Below, in pieces: positions 6,543-12,949 of a DNA stretch of 13,594 nucleotides; within the stretch, counting starts at the first letter, position 1, and every line of letters starts with the position of its first letter. Below the pieces are notes generated by a model. That model was given only the letters and a program-made list of their open reading frames with translations. It had not been told where the DNA came from and made no database searches. The stretch lies in NCBI GenBank assembly GCA_021798435.1, contig JAJZGN010000029.1, forward strand, positions 1-13,594, read 5' to 3'. Position numbers and translations under genes: made by a program. Source of the stretch: a bacterium (GTDB lineage: Bacteria; Chloroflexota; Dormibacteria; Aeolococcales; Bog-877).

Positions 6543-7258
6543 CTCCGCCGGACCTCCCGGGCCTCCCGAACCCTGAGGTGGCAGGTGTCGTTGAAGGAGC
6601 GAACCCGCCAGCTTCCTTCGGACTCCAGGACCACCTCGGAGATCGAGCCGTGGTCGGAGGAGGCAAAGGCGAAGGAGCTGGCGCGGGCGGCGAGGGCCAG
6701 GGCGGCGGCGATCACCCCGTCGTGGGTGAAGACCGCCACCACCTGCCCCGGGAACTTCGCCCTCACCTCCAGGAGGGCCCTGGCCACCCGGCTGTGCAGC
6801 TCCTCGTTGGTCTCCGCCCCGGGAATCGCATCCCACCGCTCGGTCTCCAGCACTCGGGACCAGGCCGGGTCCTTCTCCCGGACCCGCTGGTGCACTGCCC
6901 CTCCCTCCCAGTCACCCAGCCCCACCTCGCGGAGGCCCTCCACGACCGTGGGTCGCAGCCCCAGCAGGTGAGCCAGAGGGTCGGCGCTCTCCCGGGCCCG
7001 GCGGGCGGGGCTGGTGCAGATCGCGCTGACCCCCGCCTCCGACAGCCGCGTCCCCAGCCGCTGGGCCTGGCGCCGGCCTCCCGGGGCCAGGGGAGGGTCA
7101 CCCTGGTTCGTCGAGTCCTCATGGGGACGGTAGGCGGCCTGGAGGCAGTGGCGGACCAGAAGCGCCCGGGTTGACCCCGCCGGGGGCCGGTACCGGGTGG
7201 GGCGGAACTCCGCGCTCTCGACGCCGACTTCCGGTTGGGGCTGGGTGAGCGGGTCCAC
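6539..7258 (-). CDS. Histidine phosphatase family protein (phosphoglycerate mutase-like) with RHC motif
   Basis: This protein has 239 residues from the GTG at 7258. It belongs to the branch-1 histidine phosphatases, which hydrolyse phosphomonoesters through a phospho-histidine. LLVRHC (33-38) holds the nucleophile H37 and R36. TSPARRARESA holds the second arginine (about R87), LREVGLGDWEG the acidic donor E111, and FTHDGVI the second histidine (H179). The ending SISEVVL, then W.VRSFNDTCHL, is typical of the phosphatase subgroup. The third position of the RHG motif is Cys here instead of Gly or Ala. The GTG at 7258 lies 2 nt after the SDR stop and has no Shine-Dalgarno, so translation is probably coupled. 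The ~30 residues before the RHC motif (DPLTQPQPEVGVESAEF) are longer than usual. No substrate can be assigned; sugar phosphates and cofactor precursors are typical for the family. Confidence 0.8.
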   Translation of the reverse strand: MDPLTQPQPEVGVESAEFRPTRYRPPAGSTRALLVRHCLQAAYRPHEDSTNQGDPPLAPGGRRQAQRLGTRLSEAGVSAICTSPARRARESADPLAHLLGLRPTVVEGLREVGLGDWEGGAVHQRVREKDPAWSRVLETERWDAIPGAETNEELHSRVARALLEVRAKFPGQVVAVFTHDGVIAAALALAARASSFAFASSDHGSISEVVLESEGSWRVRSFNDTCHLRVREAREVRRR

Positions 7259-7260
7259 GG

Positions 7261-8043
7261 CTAGCGCGGGGGCTCGTAGCGGCCATCGATGGCGGTCCAG
7301 CCCCCGTCCACGGTGAGCACCGACCCGGTCACGTAGGTGGAGGCGTCCCCGGCCAGGAAGACCACGGCGCCCGCCAGCTCCGGCGGTCCGGCCCAGCGAC
7401 CGAGCGCGGTCTTGTCGGCGTAGGCCCGGTCCCACTCCGGGATCGCCTGGATCTGGGCGGTGAGCGGGGTCCGGACCACCCCGGGGGCGATGGCGTTCAC
7501 CCTCACCCCGCTGGGGCCCAGCTCGGCCGCCGCGGTGCGCAGCAGCTGCACCAGGCCGGCCTTGGTGGCGGCGTACACCCCCTGGCCTGGTTCGACCGTC
7601 ACCCAGCGGATGGAGGTGAAGCCGACGATGCTACCGCGCCCGTGCTCAGCCATCACCGCGCCGAAGGCCCGGATCAGGTAGAAGGCGCTGAGGAGGTTGA
7701 GGTCCACCACCCGCCGGAACTCCAGATCGGTGTAGTCGAGGAGCCGCTTGCGCACGTTGGTGCCCACGGTGAAGACCAGGATCTCCACCTCGGAGTTGCC
7801 CTGGGCCGCCCTCAGCACGGCCCGAGGGTCGAGGGCATCGAGCTCGATCCAAGAAGTGCCCGCGAGCCCAGCCGACTCCGCCGCCGTGGCGGGATCGATG
7901 TCGGCGCACACGACCTCGGCACCCTGGGCCGCCAGGGCGAGGGCAGCCTCCCGGCCCAAGCCGCCGCCGGCCCCCACCACCATCGCCCGCCTGCCGTCCA
8001 GGCGGAAGAGGTCCGGGTAGCGTTCGCGGCCGATGCCGGTCAC
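7261..8043 (-). CDS. Short-chain dehydrogenase/reductase (SDR), classical-like
   Basis: This 260-residue NAD(P)-dependent oxidoreductase has the Rossmann glycine loop GAGGGLG (24-30), D49 ending the second beta strand (CADID, suggesting NAD preference), and N116, S144, Y157 and K161 as the catalytic tetrad. The PG motif (IAPGVVRTPLT, 186-195) and the C-terminal TGSVLTVDGGW (239-249) are those of classical SDRs. Two motifs deviate: the Thr of TGxxxGxG is replaced by Val, and the usual NNAG is TVGTN (92-96), followed by NVRKR, an arrangement seen in some gluconate 5-dehydrogenase-like SDRs. The GTG start overlaps the ALDH stop (GTGA), with GGAGG 7 nt upstream. Placed between an aldehyde dehydrogenase and a phosphatase, it probably oxidises or reduces a hydroxyl/keto group of the pathway intermediate; the substrate is unknown. 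Confidence 0.88.
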   Translation of the reverse strand: MTGIGRERYPDLFRLDGRRAMVVGAGGGLGREAALALAAQGAEVVCADIDPATAAESAGLAGTSWIELDALDPRAVLRAAQGNSEVEILVFTVGTNVRKRLLDYTDLEFRRVVDLNLLSAFYLIRAFGAVMAEHGRGSIVGFTSIRWVTVEPGQGVYAATKAGLVQLLRTAAAELGPSGVRVNAIAPGVVRTPLTAQIQAIPEWDRAYADKTALGRWAGPPELAGAVVFLAGDASTYVTGSVLTVDGGWTAIDGRYEPPR

Positions 8044-9509
8044 CTGGCGGCCTCCGGCCAGCCGGGCCGGATGATCGCCATCCTGGTCACGGTCAGCTCC
8101 TCCACCGCGAACCTCGGGCCCTCCCGCCCGATGCCCGAGTCCTTCACGCCCCCGTAGGGCATGTTGTCGGCGCGGAAACCGGGCACCTCGTTGATCACCA
8201 CCCCTCCCACCCTAAGGCGGCCCAGGGCGGCCACCGCGGTCGCCAGGGAGGACGTGAAGACGCTGGCGTGCAGGCCGTACCGGGAGCGGTTCACCTCCTC
8301 CAGCGCTTCCCCTTCGTCAGCCACCACTCGGATGCAGACCACCGGCCCAAACACCTCCTCGTCCCAGAGAGGGATCCCCGCCGGGACATCCGCCAGGGCG
8401 GTGGGGGCCACGACCGCACCGGAGACCTCCCCACCAGCCAGGAGGCGGGCTCCGCAGGAGACCGCCTCCTGGACCCAGGCCCCGACCCTCTCCGCCGCCG
8501 GCTCGTCGATGAGTGCCGAGACACGGGTGGACTCCTGGCGCGGATCTCCGACCACCACCCGCGGCAGCAGGGCGCACAGCAGGTCCAGGAAGCGGTCTCT
8601 CACCGACTCCACCACCAGCACCCGCTGGACCGAGATGCAGGCCTGTCCGGAGGCGTAGTAGCCGCCCCGGATCACGGCGTCCGCGGCCCGCTCCAGGTCG
8701 GCGTCCGCGCAGACCACAAGAGCGGAGTTCGATCCCAGTTCCAGGATCACCTTGGTGGGGGCGGCGTCCCGAGCGATCTGGTGTCCGACCCGGGCCGATC
8801 CGGTGAACGAGACCGCGCCGATCCTCCGGTCGGTGGTCAGGGATCGGCCCACCTCCAGGTCCCCGGTGACCAGCTGAACCGCCTCCGCCGGTGCTCCGGC
8901 CCGCCCGAGGGCGAGGCGGAACAGGTGGACCAGCCAGAGGGTCGCGAGCGGGGTCTGCGGGGCCGGCTTGACCACCACCGGGCAGCCGGCCGCCACCGCC
9001 GGGGCGAGCTTGTGGCTGGCGAGGAGGAGCGGGTAGTTGAACCCGGTGATCCCGATCACCACCCCGATGGGCTTGCGGATCCAGAACCCCAACAGCCCCT
9101 CGCCCTGGGCACTGAGGTCCAGCGGCACGGTCTCGCCGTGCAGCCTCCCCGCCTCCTCCGCTGCGACCTCCAGGGTGACCAGCGAGCGCTCGACCTCGGT
9201 GCGGCAGTCCACCAGCGGCTTGCCGGTCTCCAGCACCAGCAGCCTCTCGAATTCCCCCCGCCTGGCCGCCAGCTCCGAGCGGACCTCGTGGAGGACCGCG
9301 CGGCGCAGGTGGCTGGAAAGCGCCTCCACCGCCGGGGCCGCCCGGAGGGCGAACTCCAGCGCCTGCGCCGCCATCTGAGCCGAGCCAAAGGGGGCAAGAG
9401 CCACCTCGCTCCCGTCGTAGGGGAAGAGCACCGCCCGCCGCTCGGGGGTGGGGAGCCAGCCCGGGCCGATGGGCAGGCCCTCCGGGTAGGGGGGCTCGAA
9501 CCTACTCAC
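8040..9509 (-). CDS. NAD(P)-dependent aldehyde dehydrogenase (lactaldehyde/phosphonoacetaldehyde/GAPN-like group)
   Basis: This 489-residue ALDH, of full family length, oxidises an aldehyde to a carboxylate through a cysteine thiohemiacetal. FNYP (157-160) holds the oxyanion Asn158, VVKPAPQTPL the cofactor Lys181, SFTGSARVG (234-242) the nucleotide loop, LELGSN (256-261) the general base E257, GQACISVQRV (288-297) the nucleophile C291, and EEVFGPV (384-390) the conserved Glu and Phe. ELGSN in place of ELGGN, together with CISVQRV, is usual in the lactaldehyde, phosphonoacetaldehyde and non-phosphorylating GAPDH-like subfamilies, so it is not a defect. The GTG at 9509 follows the P1 peptidase stop by 6 nt, with AGGA inside that junction. 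The gene overlaps the next one (SDR) by 4 nt. A semialdehyde intermediate is the most natural substrate in this operon, but which one is unknown. Confidence 0.9.
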   Translation of the reverse strand: MSRFEPPYPEGLPIGPGWLPTPERRAVLFPYDGSEVALAPFGSAQMAAQALEFALRAAPAVEALSSHLRRAVLHEVRSELAARRGEFERLLVLETGKPLVDCRTEVERSLVTLEVAAEEAGRLHGETVPLDLSAQGEGLLGFWIRKPIGVVIGITGFNYPLLLASHKLAPAVAAGCPVVVKPAPQTPLATLWLVHLFRLALGRAGAPAEAVQLVTGDLEVGRSLTTDRRIGAVSFTGSARVGHQIARDAAPTKVILELGSNSALVVCADADLERAADAVIRGGYYASGQACISVQRVLVVESVRDRFLDLLCALLPRVVVGDPRQESTRVSALIDEPAAERVGAWVQEAVSCGARLLAGGEVSGAVVAPTALADVPAGIPLWDEEVFGPVVCIRVVADEGEALEEVNRSRYGLHASVFTSSLATAVAALGRLRVGGVVINEVPGFRADNMPYGGVKDSGIGREGPRFAVEELTVTRMAIIRPGWPEAAR

Positions 9510-9515
9510 GTCGTC

Positions 9516-10562
9516 CTAGTCTCCAAGGTCGCGGCCTCGGCGGGGCGGGGAAAGGTGGAGCTCTCGGTAGGTGGGCCATCTCCCGGCCGGCGTGATGGTG
9601 GCGGTGGCGGCCAGCATGGCGTGGCCGACCGCCCGGGAGAAGCAGTCGGCGGCGCTGGCCAGCAGTTCGTTCAGTTCGGATGGGGAGGGCGCCGCCCCGG
9701 AGTCGGCGGTGGAGAGGCCGAACACGGTGTCGCCGTCGAACATGGTGTGGCAGGGACGGATGGCCCGCGCCATCCCGTCGTGGCCGGCCTCGGCCAGCTT
9801 GCGGCACTGGGCCTTGGTGAGGAGCGAATCGGTGGCCACCACCCCGACCGTGGTGTTGAGCCCGGGTGGCCGGTCCGGGGTTGGTTCCCGGGGTGCCGGG
9901 TGGGCGCCCAGCAGCGCGGCCGTGAGCCCCGGGTCTCCGCTCGCGGCCCACAGCAATCCGGTGCCCGGGTCCACGGTGGACCCCATGGCGTTCACCACCA
10001 CTAGGGCGCCCACTGTGGGCCCGCCGGCGAGGCGGATGCTGGCCGTGCCCACCCCTCCCTTGAGGCCCCCGGCCACCGCCCCGGTACCCGCGCCCACGCA
10101 CCCCTCGAGGGGGGTGCCGTCCCCGTCCCGCGCCCTGGTGTAGGCCTCCAACCCAAGCTCCGGGCCCGGGTGGTTGCGGAACTCACCGCCCCGGCCCAGG
10201 TCGAAGATGACCGCCGCCGGGACGACCGGGACCACCTGTCCCGGACCCACGACGAAGCCGAGGCCGTCGTCAGCCAGGCCGCGCACCACGCCGTCGGCGC
10301 TGGAAAGGCCGTAGGCGCTGCCGCCACTGAGAACCACCGCCTGAACCCGCTCCACCAGGTTTCGGGGGTCCAGGAGGTCGGTCTCCCGGGTGCCGGGCCC
10401 GCCCCCCCGCACGTCGACCCCGGCGACCGCTCCGGGAACCCCCGCCAGGATCACGGTGGTGCCCGTCAGCCAGCCGTCGCCCACGCGCTGGGCGTGTCCG
10501 ACCCGGAGCCCGCGGACGTCCTGGAGGGAGTCCGTGGGGCCGGAGGCTGGGATTCCGCTCAT
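9516..10562 (-). CDS. P1 family peptidase/amidase (S58; DmpA/BapA/NylC-like), predicted self-cleaving
   Basis: This 348-residue N-terminal-nucleophile hydrolase belongs to the DmpA/BapA/NylC group. Family members cleave D-alanyl amides, beta-peptides or nylon oligomers after autoprocessing into alpha and beta chains. Visible landmarks are DVRGLRVGHAQ (15-25), TGTTVILA (33-40), GVDVRGGGPGTRETDLLDP (48-66), VVLSGGSAYGLSSADGVVR (76-94), VGAGTGAVAGGLKGGVGTAS (156-175) and GLNTTVGVVATDSLLTK (234-250). Autoproteolysis is expected between N236 and T237, freeing Thr237 as the nucleophile and giving subunits of about 236 and 112 residues. Asn-Thr at this site is like NylC rather than the Gly-Ser of DmpA. 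The ATG overlaps the M20 stop (ATGA) and is the only ATG start in the operon. No signal peptide is seen, so it should act in the cytoplasm on imported substrate. Its natural substrate cannot be deduced. Confidence 0.9.
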   Translation of the reverse strand: MSGIPASGPTDSLQDVRGLRVGHAQRVGDGWLTGTTVILAGVPGAVAGVDVRGGGPGTRETDLLDPRNLVERVQAVVLSGGSAYGLSSADGVVRGLADDGLGFVVGPGQVVPVVPAAVIFDLGRGGEFRNHPGPELGLEAYTRARDGDGTPLEGCVGAGTGAVAGGLKGGVGTASIRLAGGPTVGALVVVNAMGSTVDPGTGLLWAASGDPGLTAALLGAHPAPREPTPDRPPGLNTTVGVVATDSLLTKAQCRKLAEAGHDGMARAIRPCHTMFDGDTVFGLSTADSGAAPSPSELNELLASAADCFSRAVGHAMLAATATITPAGRWPTYRELHLSPPRRGRDLGD

Positions 10563-11761
10563 GAGGCCGCCCCCCCCAGAAAGATCTGGGCGGCACGCGC
10601 ATAGGTGTCGGAATACCTCGGGATCTCGTCCACTTCGACGAACTCATCCGCCTGGTGGGCGATCCACTTCCCGCCGGGTCCGTAGACCACTGTCGGGATG
10701 CCGGTGTCCCGGGTGATGATGGTGCCGTCAGTGGTGCCGGGCACCCCCCCGAGCGGGGCGGAGTGGCCCCAGAGCTCAGCGTGGGCTCGCCCCACGGCCA
10801 GCACCAGGGGGTCCTCCGCCGGGACCTCCACCGGGGGGCGGTCGTCGACGACGGTGATCTCGATCGCCACCTCGTAGGTCCGGGCCAGCCGATCACAGCG
10901 GGAGCGGAGGTCTTCCAGCAGCTGGGCGTGGTCCACGCCCGGGACGGTGCGGACGTCCACCGCCAGCACCGCCCGCGCCGGGGTGACGTTCATCTGGTCC
11001 AGGGACCCCGCGGCCACCACCGTGGGGGTGAGGTAGGTGAGGCCGAGGGTGGGGTGGGGGCCCGGGTCCCGCTGGAGGGCGGCCTGAACCGCGGCCAGCT
11101 CCCAGACCAGCAGGCTCGCCACCGGGATCGGGCTCCGGGCCAGCTCCGGCATGGCGCCGTGGGCCATCCGGCCCGCCAGGTCGAAGCGCAGCCGCAGGGC
11201 CCCCTTGGAGCTGGGGCAGATCTCGCCCCCCTCCGGCTCGCAGATGATGACCCCCGAGACGCCCTCCAGGTGACCATCCGCGACCGCCCGCTTGGCCCCC
11301 AGCATCATCCCCTCCTCGTCACAGAGGGCCAGGAGCCGGAGGCGCCCCGGGAAGGGGCCACTGCTCTGCAGGGCTCGGGCGCCGTAAAGCATGGCCGCGA
11401 CGCCCGCCTTCATGTCGGCCGCTCCCCGACCGTACAGGCGGCCGTTTCGGATCTCCGCCCCGAACGGATCCACCGTCCACGCCGAGAGGTCGCCCTCTGT
11501 CACCACGTCCAGATGGCCCTCCAGGGCGAGGGTCGGCCCCGGGCCGCCGCCACCGTCCAGGGTGGCGACGACGTTGCTTCGCCCCGGGGCGACCTCGGTC
11601 AGCTGGGGGTGCCAGCCGAAGTCGCTCATGGTCTTGGCCACCAGCTCGGCCGCCGCCCGCTCCCCGCCGTCTCGCCCGGCGACGCTCGGGATTCGGACCA
11701 GCTCCCTCGCCAGCTCCACCACGGCCTTCGCGTTCACGGGGGGGATGGGGTTCGGAGTCAA
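10559..11761 (-). CDS. M20 family metallopeptidase/amidohydrolase (ArgE/DapE/CPG2-like)
   Basis: This 400-residue dinuclear-zinc hydrolase cleaves N-acyl, carbamoyl or dipeptide amide bonds. The full metal set is present: H83 with D85 (EGHLDVV), bridging D116 (GRGAADMKAG), the catalytic base pair E149/E150 (CDEEGMM), E175 (CEPEG) and H369 (AHQADEF). The small lid/dimerisation domain, about 186-300, includes the conserved His201 (MAHGAMPE) and the DQMNVTPARAVLAVDVRTVPG stretch (255-275). The pattern is closest to ArgE/DapE-type deacylases and unspecialised members, so the acyl group cannot be named. The TTG start at 11761 overlaps the TGA of the upstream dehydrogenase (TTGA), with GGGAGG 10 nt upstream. 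It pairs with the S58 amidase right after it; two different amide-cleaving enzymes side by side suggest stepwise hydrolysis of one substrate. Confidence 0.88.
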   Translation of the reverse strand: MTPNPIPPVNAKAVVELARELVRIPSVAGRDGGERAAAELVAKTMSDFGWHPQLTEVAPGRSNVVATLDGGGGPGPTLALEGHLDVVTEGDLSAWTVDPFGAEIRNGRLYGRGAADMKAGVAAMLYGARALQSSGPFPGRLRLLALCDEEGMMLGAKRAVADGHLEGVSGVIICEPEGGEICPSSKGALRLRFDLAGRMAHGAMPELARSPIPVASLLVWELAAVQAALQRDPGPHPTLGLTYLTPTVVAAGSLDQMNVTPARAVLAVDVRTVPGVDHAQLLEDLRSRCDRLARTYEVAIEITVVDDRPPVEVPAEDPLVLAVGRAHAELWGHSAPLGGVPGTTDGTIITRDTGIPTVVYGPGGKWIAHQADEFVEVDEIPRYSDTYARAAQIFLGGAAS

Positions 11762-12828
11762 CCGCGGCTGCCCTCCCTCGCCTGCACCCGGGCCAGGACC
11801 GCGGAAGCCAGCTGGGCGGTGGTCGCCGCCCCGCCCAGGTCGGGGGTCCTCAGCTCGGGCTGCTGGAGGGCGGAAGCCAGCGCGGTGCGGATCTGGTCTG
11901 CGGCCGCTCCCGCCTCCAGGTGGTCGAACATCATCGCCGCGGAGAGGAGGTAGCCGCTGGGGTTGGCGATGCCGCGGCCGGCGATGTCGGGGGCGGAGCC
12001 ATGCACGGGCTCGAAGACTCCCAGTCGCTGGCCGGGCCGGATGTTGGCGCTGGGCGCCATGCCCAAACCCCCCACCAGGGCTGCGGTGAGGTCGGAGAGG
12101 ATATCGCCGAACAGGTTGCTGCAGAGCAGGACGTCCAGCTCCTTCGGCCGCTGTACCACCCGGGCGGCCATGGCGTCCACCAGCACCCGCTCCCAGCTGA
12201 CTTCGGGGTAGTCCACAGCCACCTCCGCCACCACCTCATCCCAGAGCGCGTAGCCGTAGCGCATGGCGTTGGACTTGGTGACCAGGTGGAGCCGGCGGCG
12301 CCGCCGCCGGGCCGCCTCGAAGGCGAAGCGCGCCGCCTCCATGATCGCCGCCCGGGAGTGGATGGCCACCTCGACCGCCACCTCCGACGGCCGGCCGCTG
12401 CGCAGCCGTCCCCCGGCCCCGGCGTACTCGCCTTCGGTGTTCTCCCGCACCACCAGCAGGTCTATGGCCGCGCCGTCCCGGAGGGGGCTGGGAACTCCCG
12501 GGAAGGTGAGAGCCGGTCTGAGGTTGACGGAGAGGCCGAGCTCCTGGCGCAGCCGGATGATCAGGCCCCAGATCAGCTCGTGGTCGGGCACGTCCGGGCG
12601 CCCCACAGCGCCGAAGAGGGCCGCATCGAAGTTGCGCAGGATGGCAGGCCCGTCCTCGGGCATGGGCGAGCCGAGGCGCAGGTGGCGCTCGCCTCCCCAG
12701 TCCAGCTGGGCGCTCTCAACTTGGACCTCGGCCCGGGACCCGGCCGCCTCGATCACCGGCTGGCAGGCCTCGGAGATCTCCGGGCCCACCCCGTCTCCCG
12801 GGATGACCGCAACTCGCAGGGTGCGCAA
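11758..12828 (-). CDS. Tartrate/D-malate dehydrogenase-like beta-decarboxylating dehydrogenase (isopropylmalate DH superfamily)
   Basis: This 356-residue enzyme of the isocitrate/isopropylmalate dehydrogenase superfamily oxidises and usually decarboxylates 2-hydroxy diacids with NAD+ and a divalent metal. VIPGDGVGPEI (8-18) is the family start. R94, R104, R128, Y135 (ENTEGEYAGAG), K185 (VTKSNA), D218 (LVDAMAAR) and D242/D246 (FGDILSDL) are the substrate and metal residues, and FEPVHGSAPDIAGRGIANP (272-290) is the NAD-binding segment. LFGAVGRPDVPDHELIWGL (71-89) and the short VNLRP are characteristic of tartrate/D-malate dehydrogenases (TtuC/DmlA) rather than LeuB, so leucine synthesis is unlikely. 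Residues 174-179 are six arginines in a row. It is the first gene of the seven-gene operon; the TTG start has GGGAGG 4 nt upstream. No leuC/leuD is nearby. Confidence 0.85.
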   Translation of the reverse strand: MRTLRVAVIPGDGVGPEISEACQPVIEAAGSRAEVQVESAQLDWGGERHLRLGSPMPEDGPAILRNFDAALFGAVGRPDVPDHELIWGLIIRLRQELGLSVNLRPALTFPGVPSPLRDGAAIDLLVVRENTEGEYAGAGGRLRSGRPSEVAVEVAIHSRAAIMEAARFAFEAARRRRRRLHLVTKSNAMRYGYALWDEVVAEVAVDYPEVSWERVLVDAMAARVVQRPKELDVLLCSNLFGDILSDLTAALVGGLGMAPSANIRPGQRLGVFEPVHGSAPDIAGRGIANPSGYLLSAAMMFDHLEAGAAADQIRTALASALQQPELRTPDLGGAATTAQLASAVLARVQAREGSRG

Positions 12829-12949
12829 AATGCCTCCCAGTGCCTCTTCCTCCCCGGGATCGTAAGGCAGCCGTTCCAGCGGCTACAATCTCGTGCCATC
12901 CGGGCCGGATCCCGGGCGCGAGCTGGGTGTCCTAGTGGGGGGAGCAGAC
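12829..12949. promoter_or_regulatory. Divergent promoter region between catabolic operon and binding-protein gene
   Basis: This 121-bp spacer drives genes in both directions. Minus strand: TTGTAG (12888 to 12883) and TACGAT (12864 to 12859), 18 nt apart, could be -35 and -10 for the catabolic operon with a ~25-nt leader. Plus strand: TACAAT (12884-12889) is a good -10 for the lipoprotein gene, with no clear -35, giving a ~55-nt leader. The plus -10 and the minus -35 overlap almost entirely. Possible regulator sites are an inverted repeat AGCCG-N6-CGGCT (12869-12884) and a 13-bp odd palindrome ATCCGG-G-CCGGAT (12898-12910). No regulator gene is in the window. Confidence 0.4.
12937..12944 (+). 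promoter_or_regulatory. Ribosome binding site of the solute-binding lipoprotein gene
   Basis: GGGGGGAG lies 5 nt upstream of the ATG at 12950 and decides this start, which also gives a complete lipoprotein signal peptide. Confidence 0.6.

Noticed and set aside
8040..9509. ELGSN instead of ELGGN in the ALDH as a damaged active site
   Set aside because: This variant is normal in the lactaldehyde/phosphonoacetaldehyde-type subfamily, and the nucleophile Cys and base Glu are both present.
8268..10004. A 578-codon plus-strand open frame opposite the ALDH and S58 genes
   Set aside because: It is exactly antisense to two well-conserved enzymes, is rich in Gly/Arg/His/Asp, has no domain and no ribosome binding site. 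Long antisense frames are expected at this GC content.
10655..11953. A 432-codon plus-strand open frame opposite the M20 gene
   Set aside because: Low-complexity composition and no motif; it is a mirror of the conserved M20 reading frame.
11758..12828. LeuB (3-isopropylmalate dehydrogenase) for leucine synthesis
   Set aside because: Substrate-region motifs match tartrate/D-malate dehydrogenases, and no leucine biosynthetic genes are nearby.
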